From an uncultured Amaricoccus sp. (GTDB taxonomy: Bacteria; Pseudomonadota; Alphaproteobacteria; Rhodobacterales; Rhodobacteraceae): 6,185 nucleotides of DNA. Where the stretch lies: contig NZ_CALAGI010000079.1 of assembly GCF_937891315.1 (NCBI RefSeq), positions 1 through 6,185 on the forward strand, in the 5' to 3' direction. Positions within the stretch are counted from its first letter, which is position 1, and every line of letters begins with the position of its first letter. Shown here in pieces: positions 5,848-6,185 of this stretch. The position numbers and the translations under genes were made by a program. The notes beneath the pieces are model-generated. The model did no database searches. It was not told where the DNA came from and was given only the letters and a program-made list of their open reading frames with translations.

Positions 5848-6185
5848 CGCCTCAGCCGGCGCGCCGCTCACCGCCTGATCGAGCAGCGTCTGATCGGCGA
5901 AACGAACCTCGATCGTCCCGATCAGCGCCGCGATCGATGGGTCCGCGCCCTCGATCCGGCCGTCGTCGCGGATCACCTCGATGCGCTCCAGATTGTTGGA
6001 ATTGGAGACCTGCGCCGAGACGACATTGCCGAGCTGCGATCCCTCGCGGGAGATCGCGCCCTGGAACGCGCCAAAGCGGGTGAGCGGCAGCGCATTAAGC
6101 GCGCCGACGACGCTGGCGGAGCCGGTCACCTCGCCTTGGGCAATCAGGTTGACTTGCGCCGTGATCAGGCCGGAGCGCTGCATGG
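5848..6185 (-). pseudogene. Phage tail tube protein, central fragment; start outside window, end cut by the IS
   Basis: About 110 codons of a tail tube gene, reading MQRSGLITAQVNLIAQGEVT from 6183, then SNSNNLERIE, DGRIEGADPS and EVRFADQTLLDQAVSGAP just before the IS. The FADQTLLDQAV block and the SNNLE..E.IR.DGRI block match what I recall of Phage_tube_2 tail tube proteins. In those, the MQRSG stretch is internal with more than 100 residues before it, so the ATG at 6183 is probably not the start and the 5' part lies beyond the window. After the junction the frame reads antisense into the IS for about 87 foreign codons to a stop at 5587. Joined to 4316-4525 it gives 178 continuous in-frame codons within the window. 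The tail tube is an essential structural protein, so this copy should be inactive. Confidence 0.83.
5850..5856. repeat. Right copy of the target-site repeat (CCTCAGC core)
   Basis: Second copy of CCTCAGC, separated from the aligned right inverted-repeat end (5847) by two bases, CG. Those two bases are either diverged target duplication or belong to the element. Confidence 0.75.

Overview
The window is a tightly packed, G+C-rich stretch of a siphovirus-type tail operon on the minus strand, cut by one plus-strand insertion sequence of the IS256 family. Gene order and protein types resemble alphaproteobacterial prophages (Rhodobacterales or Rhizobiales) and the distal half of the Rhodobacter capsulatus gene transfer agent (GTA) cluster: tail tube, tail assembly chaperone, tape measure, DUF2460, DUF2163, NlpC/P60 peptidase. 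The tail tube and chaperone differ from the GTA versions I know, so a resident prophage or its remnant is more likely than a true GTA. The host assignment is inferred from gene content and base composition.

In transcription order (right to left): 5848-6185 is the middle part of a tail tube gene that starts outside the window. 4526-5847 is the IS, with 32-bp terminal inverted repeats (30 of 32 matching) and an intact 407-residue DDE transposase. 4316-4525 is the 3' end of the tail tube gene. 3637-4304 is the tail assembly chaperone. 1599-3644 is the tape measure, 969-1595 a DUF2460 distal-tail protein, 76-972 a DUF2163 hub protein, and 1-73 the first codons of a probable NlpC/P60 peptidase. 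Junctions are 11 nt or less, or overlap, so this is one translationally coupled operon. There is no long gene-free stretch, tRNA, CRISPR array or clear terminator.

The most interesting signal is in the chaperone gene. A canonical A AAA AAC slippery heptamer (minus strand 3966-3960) is followed by a 7-nt spacer and a 13-position GC-rich hairpin with 12 pairs (3952-3921). A -1 shift there joins the short frame-0 protein (145 aa) to a 107-codon downstream frame that has no usual start of its own, giving a product of about 222 aa. This is the lambda G/G-T arrangement. The extension carries a CxxC-x3-CxxC motif, and its stop codon overlaps the tape-measure start.

The second story is damage. The IS splits the tail tube gene, and removing the IS plus one copy of the target repeat (1331 bp) restores the tail tube reading frame exactly. 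The insertion is therefore simple, and the locus as it stands should not make a working tail.
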